Below are positions 9,219-18,860 of a DNA stretch of 52,214 nt, one piece after another (within the stretch, counting starts at the first letter, position 1; each line of letters begins with the position of its first letter). Origin of the DNA: Curvibacter soli (GTDB taxonomy: Bacteria; Pseudomonadota; Gammaproteobacteria; Burkholderiales; Burkholderiaceae_C); NCBI RefSeq assembly GCF_029211125.1, contig NZ_JARGEN010000032.1:1-52214 (forward strand), given 5' to 3'. Below the pieces are notes generated by a model. The model was not told the origin of the DNA and searched no databases. It saw only the letters and a program-made list of their open reading frames with translations. The position numbers and the translations under genes were made by a program.

Positions 9219-10697
9219 ATGGACATGAAAACATCCCCCCTCGCCCAGCTCAAAGACCCCGGCCTGCTCAGGACCGACGCACTGATCGACGGCCAATGGC
9301 TGCCCGGCGCCAGCCGCTTCGCGGTGCACGACCCGGCCACCGGCCTGAAGCTGGCCGACGTGGCCAACCTGGGCGCGCCGGAGGCCGAAGCCGCGGTCAA
9401 GGCGGCCAATGCGGCCTGGCCCGCCTGGCGCGCGCGCACGGCCAAGGAGCGCGGCGCGCTGCTGCGCAAGTGGTACGACCTGATCGTCGCCAACGCCGAC
9501 GACCTGGCCCGCATCATGACCGCCGAGCAGGGCAAGCCTTTCGCCGAGGCCAAGGGCGAGGTGGCCTACGCCGCCGGCTTCGTCGAATGGTTCGCCGAGG
9601 AAGGCCGCCGCATCTATGGCGAGACCATCCCGACCACCGACGGCGGCAAGCGCTACGTGGTCATCAAGCAGCCCGTGGGCGTGTGCGCGGCCATCACGCC
9701 GTGGAACTTTCCGCTGGGCATGATCACGCGCAAGGTGGCGCCCGCACTGGCCGCAGGCTGCCCGGTGGTCATCAAGCCGGCGGAGCAGACGCCATTGACC
9801 GCACTGGCCGTGGCCGAACTGGCCGTGCGCGCGGGCATTCCGGCGGGCGTGCTGAACCTGCTGTCCGCCGACGCGGAGCAGTCCATCGCCATCGGCGGCG
9901 TGCTGACAGCCTCGCCTGTGGTGCGGCATCTGAGCTTCACCGGCTCCACCGAGGTGGGCCGCATCCTGATGAAGCAGAGTGCCGACACCATCAAGGGCCT
10001 GTCGCTGGAGCTGGGCGGCAACGCGCCCTTCATCGTGTTCGACGACGCCGACCTCGAATCCGCGGTGGCCGGCGCCGTGGCGGCCAAGTACCGCAACGCG
10101 GGCCAGGTCTGCGTGGCGGCCAACCGGTTCTACGTGCAGGAAGGCATCTATGAAGCCTTCGTGGCCAAGCTGGCCGAGAAGAGCCGCGCCGTGAAGGTGG
10201 GCAACGGCTTCGAGGAAGGCATCACCGTGGGCCCGCTGATCGAGCCCGCGGCGGTGGAGAAAGTGGAGCGCCACGTGGCCGACGCCAAGGCGCGCGGCGC
10301 GCGCGTGCTGACCGGCGGCGCACGCATCGCAGGCCAGTTCTTCCAGCCCACGGTGCTGGCCGACGTGACGGCCGACATGCTCTGTGCGCGCGAGGAAACC
10401 TTCGGCCCCGTGGCCTCGGTCATCAAATTCAAGGACGAGGCCGATGTGATCGCCCGCGCCAACGACACCATCTTCGGTCTGGCCGCGTACTTCTTCAGCC
10501 GCGACGTCGGGCGCGTGTGGCGCGTGGCCGAGGCGCTCGAATACGGCATGGTGGGGATCAACACCGGCGCCATCTCCACCAGCGAGGTGCCGTTCGGCGG
10601 CGTCAAGCAGTCCGGCCTGGGCCGCGAGGGCTCGCGCCACGGCATCGAGGAATACGTGGAGATGAAGTACCTGTGCATCGGCGATGTGTTGAAGTGA
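9219..10697 (+). CDS. gabD: NAD(P)-dependent succinate-semialdehyde dehydrogenase
   Basis: 492 aa from ATG 9219 ([18 protein letters not shown]) with CGGAG upstream; a second ATG follows at 9225. It resembles E. coli GabD closely along its length: [39 protein letters not shown]. The catalytic glutamate is in [17 protein letters not shown] and the nucleophile in [15 protein letters not shown]. It oxidises succinate semialdehyde to succinate at the end of the GABA shunt. There is no gabT next to it. Divergent from alaS by 152 bases; convergent with piuC, with a hairpin between them. Confidence 0.93.
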   Translation: MDMKTSPLAQLKDPGLLRTDALIDGQWLPGASRFAVHDPATGLKLADVANLGAPEAEAAVKAANAAWPAWRARTAKERGALLRKWYDLIVANADDLARIMTAEQGKPFAEAKGEVAYAAGFVEWFAEEGRRIYGETIPTTDGGKRYVVIKQPVGVCAAITPWNFPLGMITRKVAPALAAGCPVVIKPAEQTPLTALAVAELAVRAGIPAGVLNLLSADAEQSIAIGGVLTASPVVRHLSFTGSTEVGRILMKQSADTIKGLSLELGGNAPFIVFDDADLESAVAGAVAAKYRNAGQVCVAANRFYVQEGIYEAFVAKLAEKSRAVKVGNGFEEGITVGPLIEPAAVEKVERHVADAKARGARVLTGGARIAGQFFQPTVLADVTADMLCAREETFGPVASVIKFKDEADVIARANDTIFGLAAYFFSRDVGRVWRVAEALEYGMVGINTGAISTSEVPFGGVKQSGLGREGSRHGIEEYVEMKYLCIGDVLK

Positions 10698-10725
10698 CTT
10701 CGCTACTGGTAGCGGATATCAAGCA

Positions 10726-10750
10726 CTGCCGCCCGGGAAACGGGCGGTAG
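10726..10750. terminator. Hairpin between convergent gabD and piuC
   Basis: CTGCCGCCCG (10726-10735) and CGGGCGGTAG (10741-10750) form a 10-bp stem with one mismatch and a GGAAA loop. It is 28 bases past gabD and 24 bases from the end of piuC. No run of T follows on either strand, so termination efficiency is uncertain. Confidence 0.45.
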
Positions 10751-10774
10751 ATTCCGATACCTTCCTGCCTGGCG

Positions 10775-11452
10775 CTACGTCTCGGTCCACATGCGCAGCA
10801 GGTTGTGGTAGTGGTTGGTCAGCGTCAGTGTCTGCGCGCACTCGCCCACGCGCCCGCGCAGCGCCTGGATCACCTGGTCCAACTCGAACAGTTGCCGGCG
10901 CCGCTCCTCGTCGCGCACCATGCTCTGCAACCAGAAAAACGAGCCGACGCGCGCCCCGCGCGTCACCGGCAGCACTTGGTGCAGGCTGCTCGACGGGTAC
11001 AGGATCGCGTCGCCCGCGGGCAGCTTGACCTCGTGCGTACCATAGGTGTCCACCACCTCCAGTTCGCCGCCTTCGTAGCTGTCGGGCTCGCTGAGGAACA
11101 GCGTGCACGACAGGTCGGTGCGCAGCCATTGCCCGTCGGGCTGGCGGCGCACCGCGCCATCGACGTGCAGGCCGTAGTTCTCGCCGCCTTCGTAGCGGTT
11201 GAACAGCGGCGGCACGATGCGCAGCGGCAGCGCGGCGGAGAAGAACAGCGCGCTGCGCGACAGCGCCTCGAGCACCAGGGCGCCCAGGCGCTGCGCCACG
11301 GGCGAACCCGTGGGCAGTTGCCGGTTCTGCTTGACCTGCGCCCCCTGGCTGCCCACGCTGGCGCGGCCATCCACCCAGTCGGCGGCATCGAGTACCGCGC
11401 GGAACTCGCGCACCTGCTCGGCCGTCAGCACCCGGGGAACATGCAGCATCAT
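10775..11452 (-). CDS. piuC: Fe(II)/2-oxoglutarate-dependent hydroxylase PiuC (PKHD type)
   Basis: 225 aa, the usual size for YbiX/PiuC. The 2OG-Fe(II) fold shows the iron ligands in YGLHVDGAV (H-x-D) and [14 protein letters not shown] (distal His, followed by the Arg for 2-oxoglutarate); [13 protein letters not shown] is the typical N-terminus. The family is found beside catecholate siderophore receptors and is induced by iron starvation; its substrate is not established. It starts 22 bases after the receptor gene on the same strand, so the two are almost certainly co-transcribed, as fiu-ybiX in E. coli. Confidence 0.93.
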   Translation of the reverse strand: MMLHVPRVLTAEQVREFRAVLDAADWVDGRASVGSQGAQVKQNRQLPTGSPVAQRLGALVLEALSRSALFFSAALPLRIVPPLFNRYEGGENYGLHVDGAVRRQPDGQWLRTDLSCTLFLSEPDSYEGGELEVVDTYGTHEVKLPAGDAILYPSSSLHQVLPVTRGARVGSFFWLQSMVRDEERRRQLFELDQVIQALRGRVGECAQTLTLTNHYHNLLRMWTET

Positions 11453-11474
11453 GGCTAGTATCGGCTTCTCTGGT

Positions 11475-13787
11475 TCAGAAACGGAAGTTCGCGGTCAGGC
11501 GGGCCGAGCGCGGGATGCCGGGGAAGTAGCGGTAGCCGCTCTTGTTGATCGCCGACACGTAGTCCTTGTCGAACAAATTGTAGAAATTCAACTGGATGTC
11601 GAGGTTCTTCATGAGCCGGTAGGTCGCCATGGCATCGAACACCCAGTACGAATCGGTGTGGTTGGGCGTGCCGACGGCGCCGTCGGTGCCGCGCTTGAGG
11701 CCGCCGGCATAGCGCGCGCCACCGCCGACGGTCAGGCCCATGGGCAGGCGGTAGGTGCTCCACAGCAAGAAGGCGTCCTTGGGCGTGTAGGCCAGGTCGG
11801 CGGAGCCGTTCGCAGCCACATTGGCGCCCTTGATGACCTTGGTGTCCTGCACCGTGTAGCCGGCGGTCACGGCCCAGGCCGGGGCGATCTGGCCGATGGC
11901 GCCGATCTCGATGCCATCGACGCGCTTCTTGCCGGTCTGCTCCACCGTGCCGTCGGGGTTCGACACGATCTCGTTCTCGATGTCGGTGCGGAAGATCGCG
12001 CCGGTCAGCAGCAGCTTCTTGTTGAACACCTCCCACTTGGTGCCGAACTCCAGCGTCTTGGCCTTCTGCGGGTCCATGTTGGGGTTGCCGGCGTTGTTGG
12101 CGGCGGTCGAGAGCGTGAAGTTGCTGCCGCCCGGCGGCTGCTGCGACAGTGCGTAGTTCACGTAGACGCTGCCGTTCGGCGCGGGCTTGTAGAGCGCGCC
12201 GGCCTTGTAGTTCCACAGGCCGCCGCTCTTGCTGAGCCCGAGAGTGGAGGCGCCCGTTGCGTCGAAGGTGTCGTAGTCGGTCTTGTAGCGGTCGTAGCGC
12301 AGGCCGGCGTTGACCTGCCACTGGTCGTGCGGACCGAATTTCAGCGTGTCGAAGGCGTAGACCGAGTAGGTGTCGGTCGAGCCGTCGTTGCGTGCGCCGG
12401 TGCGGGCATAGGCCGGCAGGGAAACGCTCGAATCCGGGTTGTAGACGCCCACGCGCGGGATGGTGCCGGTGGTCGCCAGCGTATAGCTGGTCTGTTCCTC
12501 GCGCGTCAGCTCCAGGCCGGCGCTGATGTCATGCTTGACGGCGCCCGAAACCAGGCTCGTCGTCACATTGGTCTGGTTGGTGATGATCTTGTTGACCTGG
12601 TCCCTGGTGCTGATGATGCGCGCGATCGACCAGGTCGAGGGATCGGCGGGGTTGGGCGTCTGCAGGCCGTTGGTCCCGAGCACGCCCGCCGCCGAATAAC
12701 CCTGCCCCATGATGCCCGACAGCAGGTAGTCCTGCTTGGTCTGCCCCCAGCGCGTGGTGTTGCGCAGCGTGGTTTCGGGCGTGAAGTCGTGCTCGATGCG
12801 CAGCGTCGCCATGTCGGCGGTCACGTTGTCGTGGTCGGAACTGGTGCCGTAGAAGTTCTTCGGATCGACGGCGGCGGCGGTATCGAGGAAGCCGCGGCGC
12901 TCGGCATAGGCTGCGGCGTCGGGCGACGAGTAGCCGGGCAAGCCGATGGTGAACACGCCGCCGTCGGGCACGTTGTCCTGCTTGACGTGCAGGAAGTTCA
13001 GGTAGGTGCGCGTGGGCGAATTCAGGCCGAAGGCCAGCGACGGGGCGATGCCCCAGCGATTGTTCTCTATCCCGTCACGCCCGGCCACGCTCGCGTCCTG
13101 CACCAGCGCGTTGAGCCGGAACGCGGCGCCGTCGTAGCCGGTGAGCGCCTTGTTCCAGTCCACCGTGCCGCGCTTGTAGCTGCCGCTGCCGACGCCCGCC
13201 GAAGCGCTGAAGCCGTCTTCGAGCTTGGGCTGCTTGGTCGACAGGTTGATCGAGCCCGTCGGGGCACTGCGGCCATAGTCGGTGCCCGCGGGGCCCTTGA
13301 CGACATCGATCTGGTCGATGTTGAACACGTCGCGCGCGATCGAACCGAGGTCGCGCACGCCATCGACGTAGATGCTGCTGGAGGTGTCGAAGCCGCGCAT
13401 GTAGATCGCGTCGCCGGTCGAGGTGCTGCCATTCTCGCCCGCATAGAAGGTTCCAACGCCCGGCACGTTGCGCAGCGCTTCGGTGAGGGTGGTCGCCCCC
13501 TGCTCCTGCATTACTTGCTCGCTGATGACGGAAATGGTCTGCGTCGTGTTCACGAGCGGCTGCGTGAACTTGGGCGAGGAAACGCGGTCGGCCTTGTAGT
13601 CGCTGGCGGCGCTGGACTTCACCTCGACTTCGGACAGCGTGTTGCTTTGGGCCTGCGCATGCAGCGGCAGCGCCTGCGTCAGCGTCAGGCCTGCCGTCAG
13701 CAGGCTGGCCGCAGCGGGGCCGGCCTTGCCGAAGGCAACGGGTGCAGGTGAGGCCACAGGGTGCTTGCGGCGGGTGATGTAGGCCAT
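11475..13787 (-). CDS. TonB-dependent siderophore receptor (Fiu/PiuA-like)
   Basis: 770 aa from ATG 13787 ([13 protein letters not shown]), with GGAGC upstream; an in-frame ATG at 13823 is less likely. A signal peptide runs to about HAQAQ, followed by a TonB-box-like LSEVEVK. The plug domain carries [19 protein letters not shown] and ALRNVPGV. The barrel ends in the canonical terminal Phe (LTANFRF). It imports ferric catecholate-type siderophores across the outer membrane using TonB. Its partnership with piuC supports this. Upstream, the 164-bp family-2 repeat (13861-14024) lies between the gene and an AT-rich stretch that may contain the promoter. Confidence 0.93.
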   Translation of the reverse strand: MAYITRRKHPVASPAPVAFGKAGPAAASLLTAGLTLTQALPLHAQAQSNTLSEVEVKSSAASDYKADRVSSPKFTQPLVNTTQTISVISEQVMQEQGATTLTEALRNVPGVGTFYAGENGSTSTGDAIYMRGFDTSSSIYVDGVRDLGSIARDVFNIDQIDVVKGPAGTDYGRSAPTGSINLSTKQPKLEDGFSASAGVGSGSYKRGTVDWNKALTGYDGAAFRLNALVQDASVAGRDGIENNRWGIAPSLAFGLNSPTRTYLNFLHVKQDNVPDGGVFTIGLPGYSSPDAAAYAERRGFLDTAAAVDPKNFYGTSSDHDNVTADMATLRIEHDFTPETTLRNTTRWGQTKQDYLLSGIMGQGYSAAGVLGTNGLQTPNPADPSTWSIARIISTRDQVNKIITNQTNVTTSLVSGAVKHDISAGLELTREEQTSYTLATTGTIPRVGVYNPDSSVSLPAYARTGARNDGSTDTYSVYAFDTLKFGPHDQWQVNAGLRYDRYKTDYDTFDATGASTLGLSKSGGLWNYKAGALYKPAPNGSVYVNYALSQQPPGGSNFTLSTAANNAGNPNMDPQKAKTLEFGTKWEVFNKKLLLTGAIFRTDIENEIVSNPDGTVEQTGKKRVDGIEIGAIGQIAPAWAVTAGYTVQDTKVIKGANVAANGSADLAYTPKDAFLLWSTYRLPMGLTVGGGARYAGGLKRGTDGAVGTPNHTDSYWVFDAMATYRLMKNLDIQLNFYNLFDKDYVSAINKSGYRYFPGIPRSARLTANFRF

Positions 13788-13860
13788 CGAGATGTGCTCC
13801 AAAAGATAACGAAAGGGATACAAGGGGGACGGTTCTGCGCGCGGGCAGGAACGGACTGGC

Positions 13861-14024
13861 TAGTGCAGTGTTCGATGCTTGGCGGCACCAATAAAAGCGA
13901 TGCGTTTTGGCGCAGGGCAAGGCGCAAACCGCAGCGATAGCCGTCGCTATCGCGAGGATTTGCAACGCCGCCATGCGTCAAAAGGCGCGGTTTTATGTGC
14001 TGCTTAGCGTTGAACGCTGCACTA
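13861..14024. mobile_element. 164-bp family-2 palindromic element
   Basis: The ends are TAGTGCAGTGTTCGATGCT and, at the right, AGCGTTGAACGCTGCACTA, an imperfect terminal inverted repeat of about 19 bases. The interior shares long stretches with the right part of 756-1010 (AAAGCGATGCGTTTTGGCGC, GCAGGGCAAGGCGCAAACC, AGCGATAGC). It inserts between the receptor gene and its likely promoter. Bases TA flank GTGCAG and CTGCAC on both sides, a possible TA duplication, but the other copy does not show it. Confidence 0.7.
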
Positions 14025-14039
14025 GCGGACGAAATCGGC

Positions 14040-14120
14040 CCGATGGCTGGCATTCGAGGATGGTAAAGATCTGAAACGCAAAAGTAAAGAAGAATGATTC
14101 GTATATACAATAAAATGGCC
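14040..14120 (-). promoter_or_regulatory. AT-rich stretch, possible iron-regulated promoter
   Basis: This ~80-bp AT-rich island stands out in GC-rich DNA and contains GAATGATTCGTATATAC. On the minus strand AATCATTCTT resembles half of a Fur box (GATAATGATAATCATTATC). It would serve the siderophore receptor from across the family-2 insertion. No convincing -35/-10 pair is seen; this is weak inference. Confidence 0.25.
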
Positions 14121-14220
14121 GCAAGCACGCCGCGCATGCCATGGGCGTCCTCGACATATTTCCGGCAGGCAAAGGTCGCCACCATGGATGGCGCGCCGCG
14201 CGCTTTGGCGCTGATTTACG

Positions 14221-14464
14221 TTCAACCTGGAAACGGCGGTTGGATGCGCCCGCCGGTGCCGTGATCGGGGTGCCAGGCAAGACGCGACGACGCGGCGGGC
14301 TCATGCCCGCAAGGAGGAGCAACGCCGCATGGCGCCCCGAGCGCGGTGCTGGCAGGTGCATAGCGCCCTCACCCACGAGGTGAACCCCATCGAAGCCGGC
14401 AACGCTCGATTTCCTGCGGCTTGGCAAGGGATACAAAGCGGTCAACTGCCGTTTCCAGGTTCAA
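14221..14464. mobile_element. Family-1 MITE, complete copy (234 bp) with TTCAA duplication
   Basis: Element 14226-14459. The left end CCTGGAAACGGCGGTTG and right end CAACTGCCGTTTCCAGG form inverted repeats. TTCAA directly flanks both sides (14221-14225, 14460-14464), a 5-bp target duplication. The interior is about 85-90% like 29218-29451 and 37256-37490 by eye and in the same orientation. It encodes no transposase. Confidence 0.85.
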
Positions 14465-14658
14465 TTGGCGCTTTTTCGCCCTTTGGCACTGGTTTACTAA
14501 GGAACGTTGGTAAAGCCTCATCCTTACAATCTGGTCATGAAATGCAAGAAAGCCGTTGACCTGCGCAGCTTCACTCACCACGCCCATGAGTGAGTTTTTT
14601 CAAGCTCCACCGCAAGGTGGAACACAAGGGCGCGGCGGCCACGCGCGAGCTGGCGCCG
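14465..14658. other. Gene-free stretch with a weak terminator-like hairpin
   Basis: No convincing gene. An 18-codon frame starts at ATG 14537 and has no recognisable features. CACTCA and TGAGTG near 14572-14592 form a 6-bp stem followed by AG and TTTTTT, a plausible plus-strand terminator. Nothing upstream clearly needs it, so it may be a remnant of a lost gene. Confidence 0.35.
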
Positions 14659-14763
14659 TTACGAACAAGCTCAGTCCCTTTGCGCTTTGTCGCAAGACTG
14701 CCATCCACGCATTGCGCACCGCCTACGCCCAGCTTCATCCGTTCAGGGCGGCTGCGTAACATC
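14659..14763 (+). repeat. IS 3'-end fragment (transposase C-terminus remnant), copy 1
   Basis: About 105 bp matching, in reverse orientation, 51927-52030. Both encode a near-identical peptide (NKLSPFALCRK...RTAYAQL here; NKLNPFALCRK...RTAYAQL there) and end at TTCAGGGCGGCTGCGTAACATC. It looks like the last codons plus the terminal bases of an insertion sequence. The left part is missing. It sits directly upstream of the YitT-family gene. Confidence 0.6.
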
Positions 14764-14784
14764 CGCTGTGATGGAATACGCCCC

Positions 14785-15408
14785 ATGCCCGCCGTCGACC
14801 CCCTTGCCGCCGCCCGCCACCCGCACACGCGGGCGGAAGACGCGATGGCGCTGTGCGTGGGCGTGCTGCTCATCTCGGTGGGGGTGGCGTTCTACGGCAG
14901 CGCGGGCCTGTTGACGGGTGGCACGGCGGGGCTGGCCTTCCTGGTCCACTACGCCACGGGCTGGGGCTTCGGCCCGGTGTTCTTCGTGCTCAACCTGCCC
15001 TTCTACTGGCTGGCACTGCGCCGCATGGGCCGCGCGTTCACCCTCAAGACCTTCGCGGCCGTGGGCCTGCTGTCGGCCCTCACCACGCTGCAGCCGCATT
15101 TCCTGCGCTTCACGGAGCTGCAGCCGCTGTACGCGGCCATCGTCGGCGGCATCGTGACGGGCAACGGCTTCCTGGTGCTGTTCCGCCACCGCAGCAGCCT
15201 GGGCGGCGTGGGCATCGTGGCGCTCTACGTGCAGGACCGCTTCGGCTGGCGCGCGGGCAAGTTCCAAATGGCGGTGGACTGCTGCATCGTGCTGCTGGCG
15301 CTCTGTATGGTGGAGCCGCTGCGCGTGGCCTGGTCCGTCGCGGGCGCCGTGGCGCTCAACCTCGTGCTGGCCATGAACCACAAGCCGGGCCGCTACACGG
15401 GCATGTAA
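14785..15408 (+). CDS. YitT family integral membrane protein
   Basis: 207 aa from ATG 14785 (MPAVDPLAAARHPHTRAED). The frame is open further upstream, but that part is IS-derived sequence. Five to six hydrophobic segments are visible (ALCVGVLLISVGVAFYGSAG, GTAGLAFLVHYATG, VFFVLNLPFYWLAL, TFAAVGLLSALTTL, AAIVGGIVTGNGFLVLF, DCCIVLLALCMV). GGTAGLAFL and RHRSSLGGVGIVALY match the YitT/DUF161 family conserved segments. Inner-membrane protein of unknown function. The copper-type gene cluster begins ten bases after its stop, but the functional link is unclear. Confidence 0.85.
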   Translation: MPAVDPLAAARHPHTRAEDAMALCVGVLLISVGVAFYGSAGLLTGGTAGLAFLVHYATGWGFGPVFFVLNLPFYWLALRRMGRAFTLKTFAAVGLLSALTTLQPHFLRFTELQPLYAAIVGGIVTGNGFLVLFRHRSSLGGVGIVALYVQDRFGWRAGKFQMAVDCCIVLLALCMVEPLRVAWSVAGAVALNLVLAMNHKPGRYTGM

Positions 15409-15418
15409 CATCCCCGCC

Positions 15419-15820
15419 ATGCGCCGCTTCGTCCTCTTCTCCATGGCCGTGCTGCTGGCCCTGCGTGGGCTGGCCGGCAGCGCCATGGCCATGGACGCCG
15501 CCCCGGCAGGCGCCACCGGCCACCCGCCTGCGGCCCACGCCATGGGCGACGCGCATTCCACGCACGCCGCCCACGCCGCCCACGCCGCATGCCATGCGCA
15601 GCCGAGCACCTGCCAGGCCGATCCCGCGCCGTATCCCGACCCGTCTGGCCACGCCTCCCATGCCTCCTGCGGGGCATGCCAGATCTGCCATTCGGCCATG
15701 CTCGGCCTGCCGCGCACCGCGCCGGCCATGCCCCCGCAGGGCCATGCGCCCCCCGCGCAGCCGCATGCGCGCTTCACCAGCGCCGAGCCCCGGCAGAGCT
15801 TCAAGCCGCCCATTTCCTGA
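15419..15820 (+). CDS. Small secreted His/Cys-rich protein, probable copper-related
   Basis: 133 aa. Signal peptide MRRFVLFSMAVLLALRGLAGSAMA, then a mature part rich in His, Ala, Pro and Met, including HSTHAAHAAHAACHA and a CGACQICHS motif (about residues 89-97). His clusters plus a CxxCxxC arrangement suggest metal binding in the periplasm, and the following genes are copper-type. It is reminiscent of DUF2946-like proteins found in copper operons, but I cannot assign a family with certainty. A strong hairpin follows the gene before the TolC-like gene. Confidence 0.7.
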   Translation: MRRFVLFSMAVLLALRGLAGSAMAMDAAPAGATGHPPAAHAMGDAHSTHAAHAAHAACHAQPSTCQADPAPYPDPSGHASHASCGACQICHSAMLGLPRTAPAMPPQGHAPPAQPHARFTSAEPRQSFKPPIS

Positions 15821-15836
15821 CTCCGACGCCCGAGGT

Positions 15837-15878
15837 GCGTCCGCCAACTGCCCGCAGGCGCGGGCGGCGGACGCTTTT
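15837..15878 (+). terminator. Strong hairpin with T-run inside the copper cluster
   Basis: GCGTCCGCC (15837-15845) and GGCGGACGC (15866-15874) form a perfect 9-bp stem, followed by TTTTG. It lies 16 bases past the His/Cys-rich gene and 28 bases before the TolC-like gene. It should stop or attenuate transcription between them, giving different expression levels or separate promoters. Confidence 0.65.
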
Positions 15879-15905
15879 GTCCGTGCTTCTTTTTCGGAGT
15901 CATCC

Positions 15906-17345
15906 ATGCTTCGCATTCCCCCATTGCCAAGGCGCAGGCGCCCGGCCCTGCTCGCGCTCTGCGCGGCCGCGCTCGCGGGCTGCGCCCAGACCGCGCCCGA
16001 CGCGCTGCGCGGCGACGTGGCGCAACTGGCCGCCGCGCACGATCCGCGCGGCACCTTGCCCCCCGCTGCAACGACGCGCGCGCAGGCCGATGCGCTCGTC
16101 GCGCAGTGGCTGGCCGCGCCACTCGACGCCGACAGCGCCGTGCGCATCGCGCTGCTCAACAACCCGGCGCTGCAGGCGGCGCTGTCGGCGCTCGACATCG
16201 CCGACGCCGAGCGTGTGCAGGCCGCCACGCTGCCCAACCCGTATTTCTCCATCGGCCGTTTCACCGAAGGCGGCGCGCGCCAGATCGAGCGCTCCCTGCG
16301 CTTCGACGTGCTGGGCCTGCTGACCCTGCCGTGGCGCGTGCAGCAGCAAGGCCGCGCGGTGGAGATCGCCAAGCTCCAGGCCGCGCAGGACGTGGTGCGG
16401 CTGGCCGCCGGCACGCGCCGCGCCTGGGTGCGCGCCGTGGCCGCCGAACAGGTGGCCGCCGCCCATGGCCGCATGCAGGACGCCGCCGAGGCCGGCGCCG
16501 AACTCGCCCGGCGCATGGCCGACGCGGGCAACTGGAGCCGCCTGCGGCAGGCGCGCGAGCAGATGGCGCTGGCCGGCAGCACCGCGCGCCTGGCCCGCGC
16601 GCGCCTGGCCGCCGCGCAGGCGCGCGAGGATCTATCGCGCCGCATGGGCCTGGAAGGCGGGGAGGCGCAGCGCTTCACCCTGCCGGATCGCCTGCCCGAC
16701 CTGCCCGCTGCGCCGCCGGCCACGGACGGCCTGGAGGCCCGCGCCCTGCGCGAGCGCCTGGACGTGCGCGCGGCGCAACTGCAGAACGCCTACGTCGCCG
16801 AAAGCCTGGGCTACACGCGCGCCACGGGCTTCGTGAGCGCACTGGACATCGGCTACACCCACGACACCACCTTCGCCAACGACGGCAGCGGCGGCGGGGT
16901 CGCCAAGCGCGGCTGGGCACTCGACGTGCCCATCCCGCTGTTCGACTGGGGTGGCGCCGCCACCGCGAGCGCGCAGGCGCGCTACCGCCAGAGCGCCGAG
17001 CAGGTGCGCGACGCGGCCGTGCTGGCCCGCAGCGAGGTGCGCGCCGCCGCGCAAGCGGTGCGCACGGCCCATGCGCTGGCGCACCAGCAGCGCCAGGCAG
17101 TGGTACCGCTGGCGCAGCGGATCAGCGACGAAACCACGCTGCGCCACGGCGGCATGCTGGCCAGCACCTGGGAGCTGCTGGCCGAAGCCGCCGCCGCCAC
17201 GCAGGCCGTGGCCGACGCCGCCGAGGCCGAGCGCGACTACTGGCTCGCCGACGCCGACCTGCAGCAGGCCATCACGGGCACCTCGCCCGGCGCGGCGCAG
17301 GCGTTCGCCGCCGGCGCCGCCAGCAACACACCGGAGCGCCACTGA
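15906..17345 (+). CDS. TolC family outer-membrane lipoprotein of the copper cluster
   Basis: 479 aa from ATG 15906. Lipoprotein signal peptide with lipobox LAGC at about residues 23-26. The mature protein is a TolC-like coiled-coil repeat: DSAVRIALLNNPALQAALSALDIADAE, and in the second half LDVRAAQLQNAYVAESLGYTR and DVPIPLFDWGGA, the usual paired TolC/OEP repeat ends. By family it forms an outer-membrane exit duct. No RND pump or adaptor lies beside it; the next gene is a multicopper oxidase, two bases after the stop. This pairing suggests copper tolerance, but the pump it serves must lie elsewhere. Confidence 0.85.
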   Translation: MLRIPPLPRRRRPALLALCAAALAGCAQTAPDALRGDVAQLAAAHDPRGTLPPAATTRAQADALVAQWLAAPLDADSAVRIALLNNPALQAALSALDIADAERVQAATLPNPYFSIGRFTEGGARQIERSLRFDVLGLLTLPWRVQQQGRAVEIAKLQAAQDVVRLAAGTRRAWVRAVAAEQVAAAHGRMQDAAEAGAELARRMADAGNWSRLRQAREQMALAGSTARLARARLAAAQAREDLSRRMGLEGGEAQRFTLPDRLPDLPAAPPATDGLEARALRERLDVRAAQLQNAYVAESLGYTRATGFVSALDIGYTHDTTFANDGSGGGVAKRGWALDVPIPLFDWGGAATASAQARYRQSAEQVRDAAVLARSEVRAAAQAVRTAHALAHQQRQAVVPLAQRISDETTLRHGGMLASTWELLAEAAAATQAVADAAEAERDYWLADADLQQAITGTSPGAAQAFAAGAASNTPERH

Positions 17346-17347
17346 AC

Positions 17348-18724
17348 ATGAACCGCCGCAACTTCTTCACCAGCGCCGCCACCACCGTGGCCGCCGCCAG
17401 CGTGGCACACAGCGCCCTCGCCGCCCTGCCCGACGTGGCCCAGCAGACCGGCAGCGCCACCGCCGCGCCGCTGCCCGCACCCGCGGGCCAGCCCTACAAC
17501 CCCGTGGTCACGCTCAACGGCTGGACGCTGCCGTGGCGCATGAACGCTGGCGTCAAGGAATTCCACCTGGTGGCCGAGCCCGTGGTGCGTGAAATCGCGC
17601 CCGGCATGCAGGTCAACATGTGGGGCTACAACGGCCAGAGCCCGGGCCCCACCATCGAGGTGGTGGAAGGCGACCGCGTGCGCATCTTCGTCACCAACCG
17701 CCTGCCCGAGCACACCACCGTGCACTGGCACGGCCAGCGCCTGCCCAACGGCATGGACGGCGTGGGCGGCATCACGCAGCCGCAGATCCCGTCCGGCAAG
17801 ACCTACGTGTACGAGTTCACCGCGCGCCGGCCCGGCACCTTCATGTACCACCCGCACGCCGACGAGATGGTGCAGCTTGCCATGGGCATGATGGGCATGT
17901 GGATCACGCATCCGAAAGGCAGGCACCCGCTCATCGCCCCCGTGCAGCGCGACTTCTGCTTCCTGATCGGCGCCTTCGACGTGGAGCCCGGCGCGCGCAC
18001 GCCGCGCGTCAACACCATGCTCGACTTCAACCTCTGGGCCTGGAACAGCCGCGTGTTCCCCGGCATCGACACCCTCAACGTGCGCCTGGGCGACCGCGTA
18101 CGCATCCGCATCGGCAACCTCACCATGACCAACCACCCGATCCACCTGCATGGCTTCGAGTTCGAGGTCACCGGCACCGACGGCGGCCCCGTGCCGCCCG
18201 CCGCGCGCTGGCCCGAGGTGACGACCGACATCGCCGTGGGTCAGATGCGGCAGATCGAGTTCGTGGCCGACGCGCAAGGCGACTGGGCCCTGCACTGCCA
18301 CAAGAGCCACCACACCATGAACGCCATGGGCCACGACGTGCCCACCATGCTCGGCGTGGACCATGGCGGGCTGGAGCGGAAGATCCGCGCCATCGTGCCC
18401 GACTACATGGCGATGGGCGACAAGGGCATGGCCGACATGGGCGCCATGGAGATGCCGCTGCCCGACAACACCCTGCCCATGATGGGCGGCCAGGGCCCGT
18501 TCGGCCCGGCCGAGATGGGCGGCATGTTCAGCCTGCTCAAGGTGCGCCGCGGCCAGTTGCCCGGCGACTACGGCGACCCGGGCTGGTACCAGCACCCGCC
18601 CGGCACCCGCGCCGCCGAATGGAGCGGCGACGCGCCCGATACCGTACGCGCCGCGCCAGGCGCCACCGTGCCCGGCATGCCATCGGTGCGCAAGCCCGGC
18701 GCCGAGCACGAGGGTCACCACTGA
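17348..18724 (+). CDS. Multicopper oxidase (CopA/CueO-like), Tat-exported
   Basis: 458 aa. The N-terminus MNRRNFFTSAATTVAAA is twin-arginine-like, so it is probably exported folded to the periplasm. All four copper motifs are visible: HWHGQ, YHPHADE, NHPIHLHGF and HCHKSHHTMN (with the T1 His/Cys and a Met in place). A Met-rich segment (MAMGDKGMADMGAMEM, about residues 355-370) resembles Cu(I)-collecting loops. It likely oxidises Cu(I) to Cu(II) for detoxification. Only two of the three cupredoxin domains carry ligands, as usual. Tightly coupled to the TolC-like gene. Confidence 0.92.
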   Translation: MNRRNFFTSAATTVAAASVAHSALAALPDVAQQTGSATAAPLPAPAGQPYNPVVTLNGWTLPWRMNAGVKEFHLVAEPVVREIAPGMQVNMWGYNGQSPGPTIEVVEGDRVRIFVTNRLPEHTTVHWHGQRLPNGMDGVGGITQPQIPSGKTYVYEFTARRPGTFMYHPHADEMVQLAMGMMGMWITHPKGRHPLIAPVQRDFCFLIGAFDVEPGARTPRVNTMLDFNLWAWNSRVFPGIDTLNVRLGDRVRIRIGNLTMTNHPIHLHGFEFEVTGTDGGPVPPAARWPEVTTDIAVGQMRQIEFVADAQGDWALHCHKSHHTMNAMGHDVPTMLGVDHGGLERKIRAIVPDYMAMGDKGMADMGAMEMPLPDNTLPMMGGQGPFGPAEMGGMFSLLKVRRGQLPGDYGDPGWYQHPPGTRAAEWSGDAPDTVRAAPGATVPGMPSVRKPGAEHEGHH

Positions 18725-18731
18725 GCCACGC

Positions 18732-18786
18732 CACTCCTGAATTGATAGCTGCCACCGCAGTCATACAAAGCGCTGGAGCCACTTTT
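18732..18786 (-). repeat. Short repeat (family S), intergenic copy
   Basis: On the minus strand: AAAAGTGGCTCCAGCGC, then CTGCGGTGGCAGCTAT. It matches the cysN copy particularly well. It begins seven bases after the multicopper oxidase stop codon. Confidence 0.75.
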
Positions 18787-18860
18787 CATATAAAAAACCT
18801 GGCAAGCAAACCCCTGCGCGGCACCATCCAGCAGGAGCCCCCGCCACATCCTTCACAAGA

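Noticed and set aside
10702..10735. Possible eighth copy of the short repeat after gabD (GCTACTGGTAGCGG..ATCAAGCACTG)
   Set aside because: Only fragments match and the central block is missing; not distinguishable from chance.
13859..14026. TA target duplication for family 2
   Set aside because: TA flanks the copy at 13861-14024, but the composite at 756-1010 lacks it, and two bases are too few to count as evidence.
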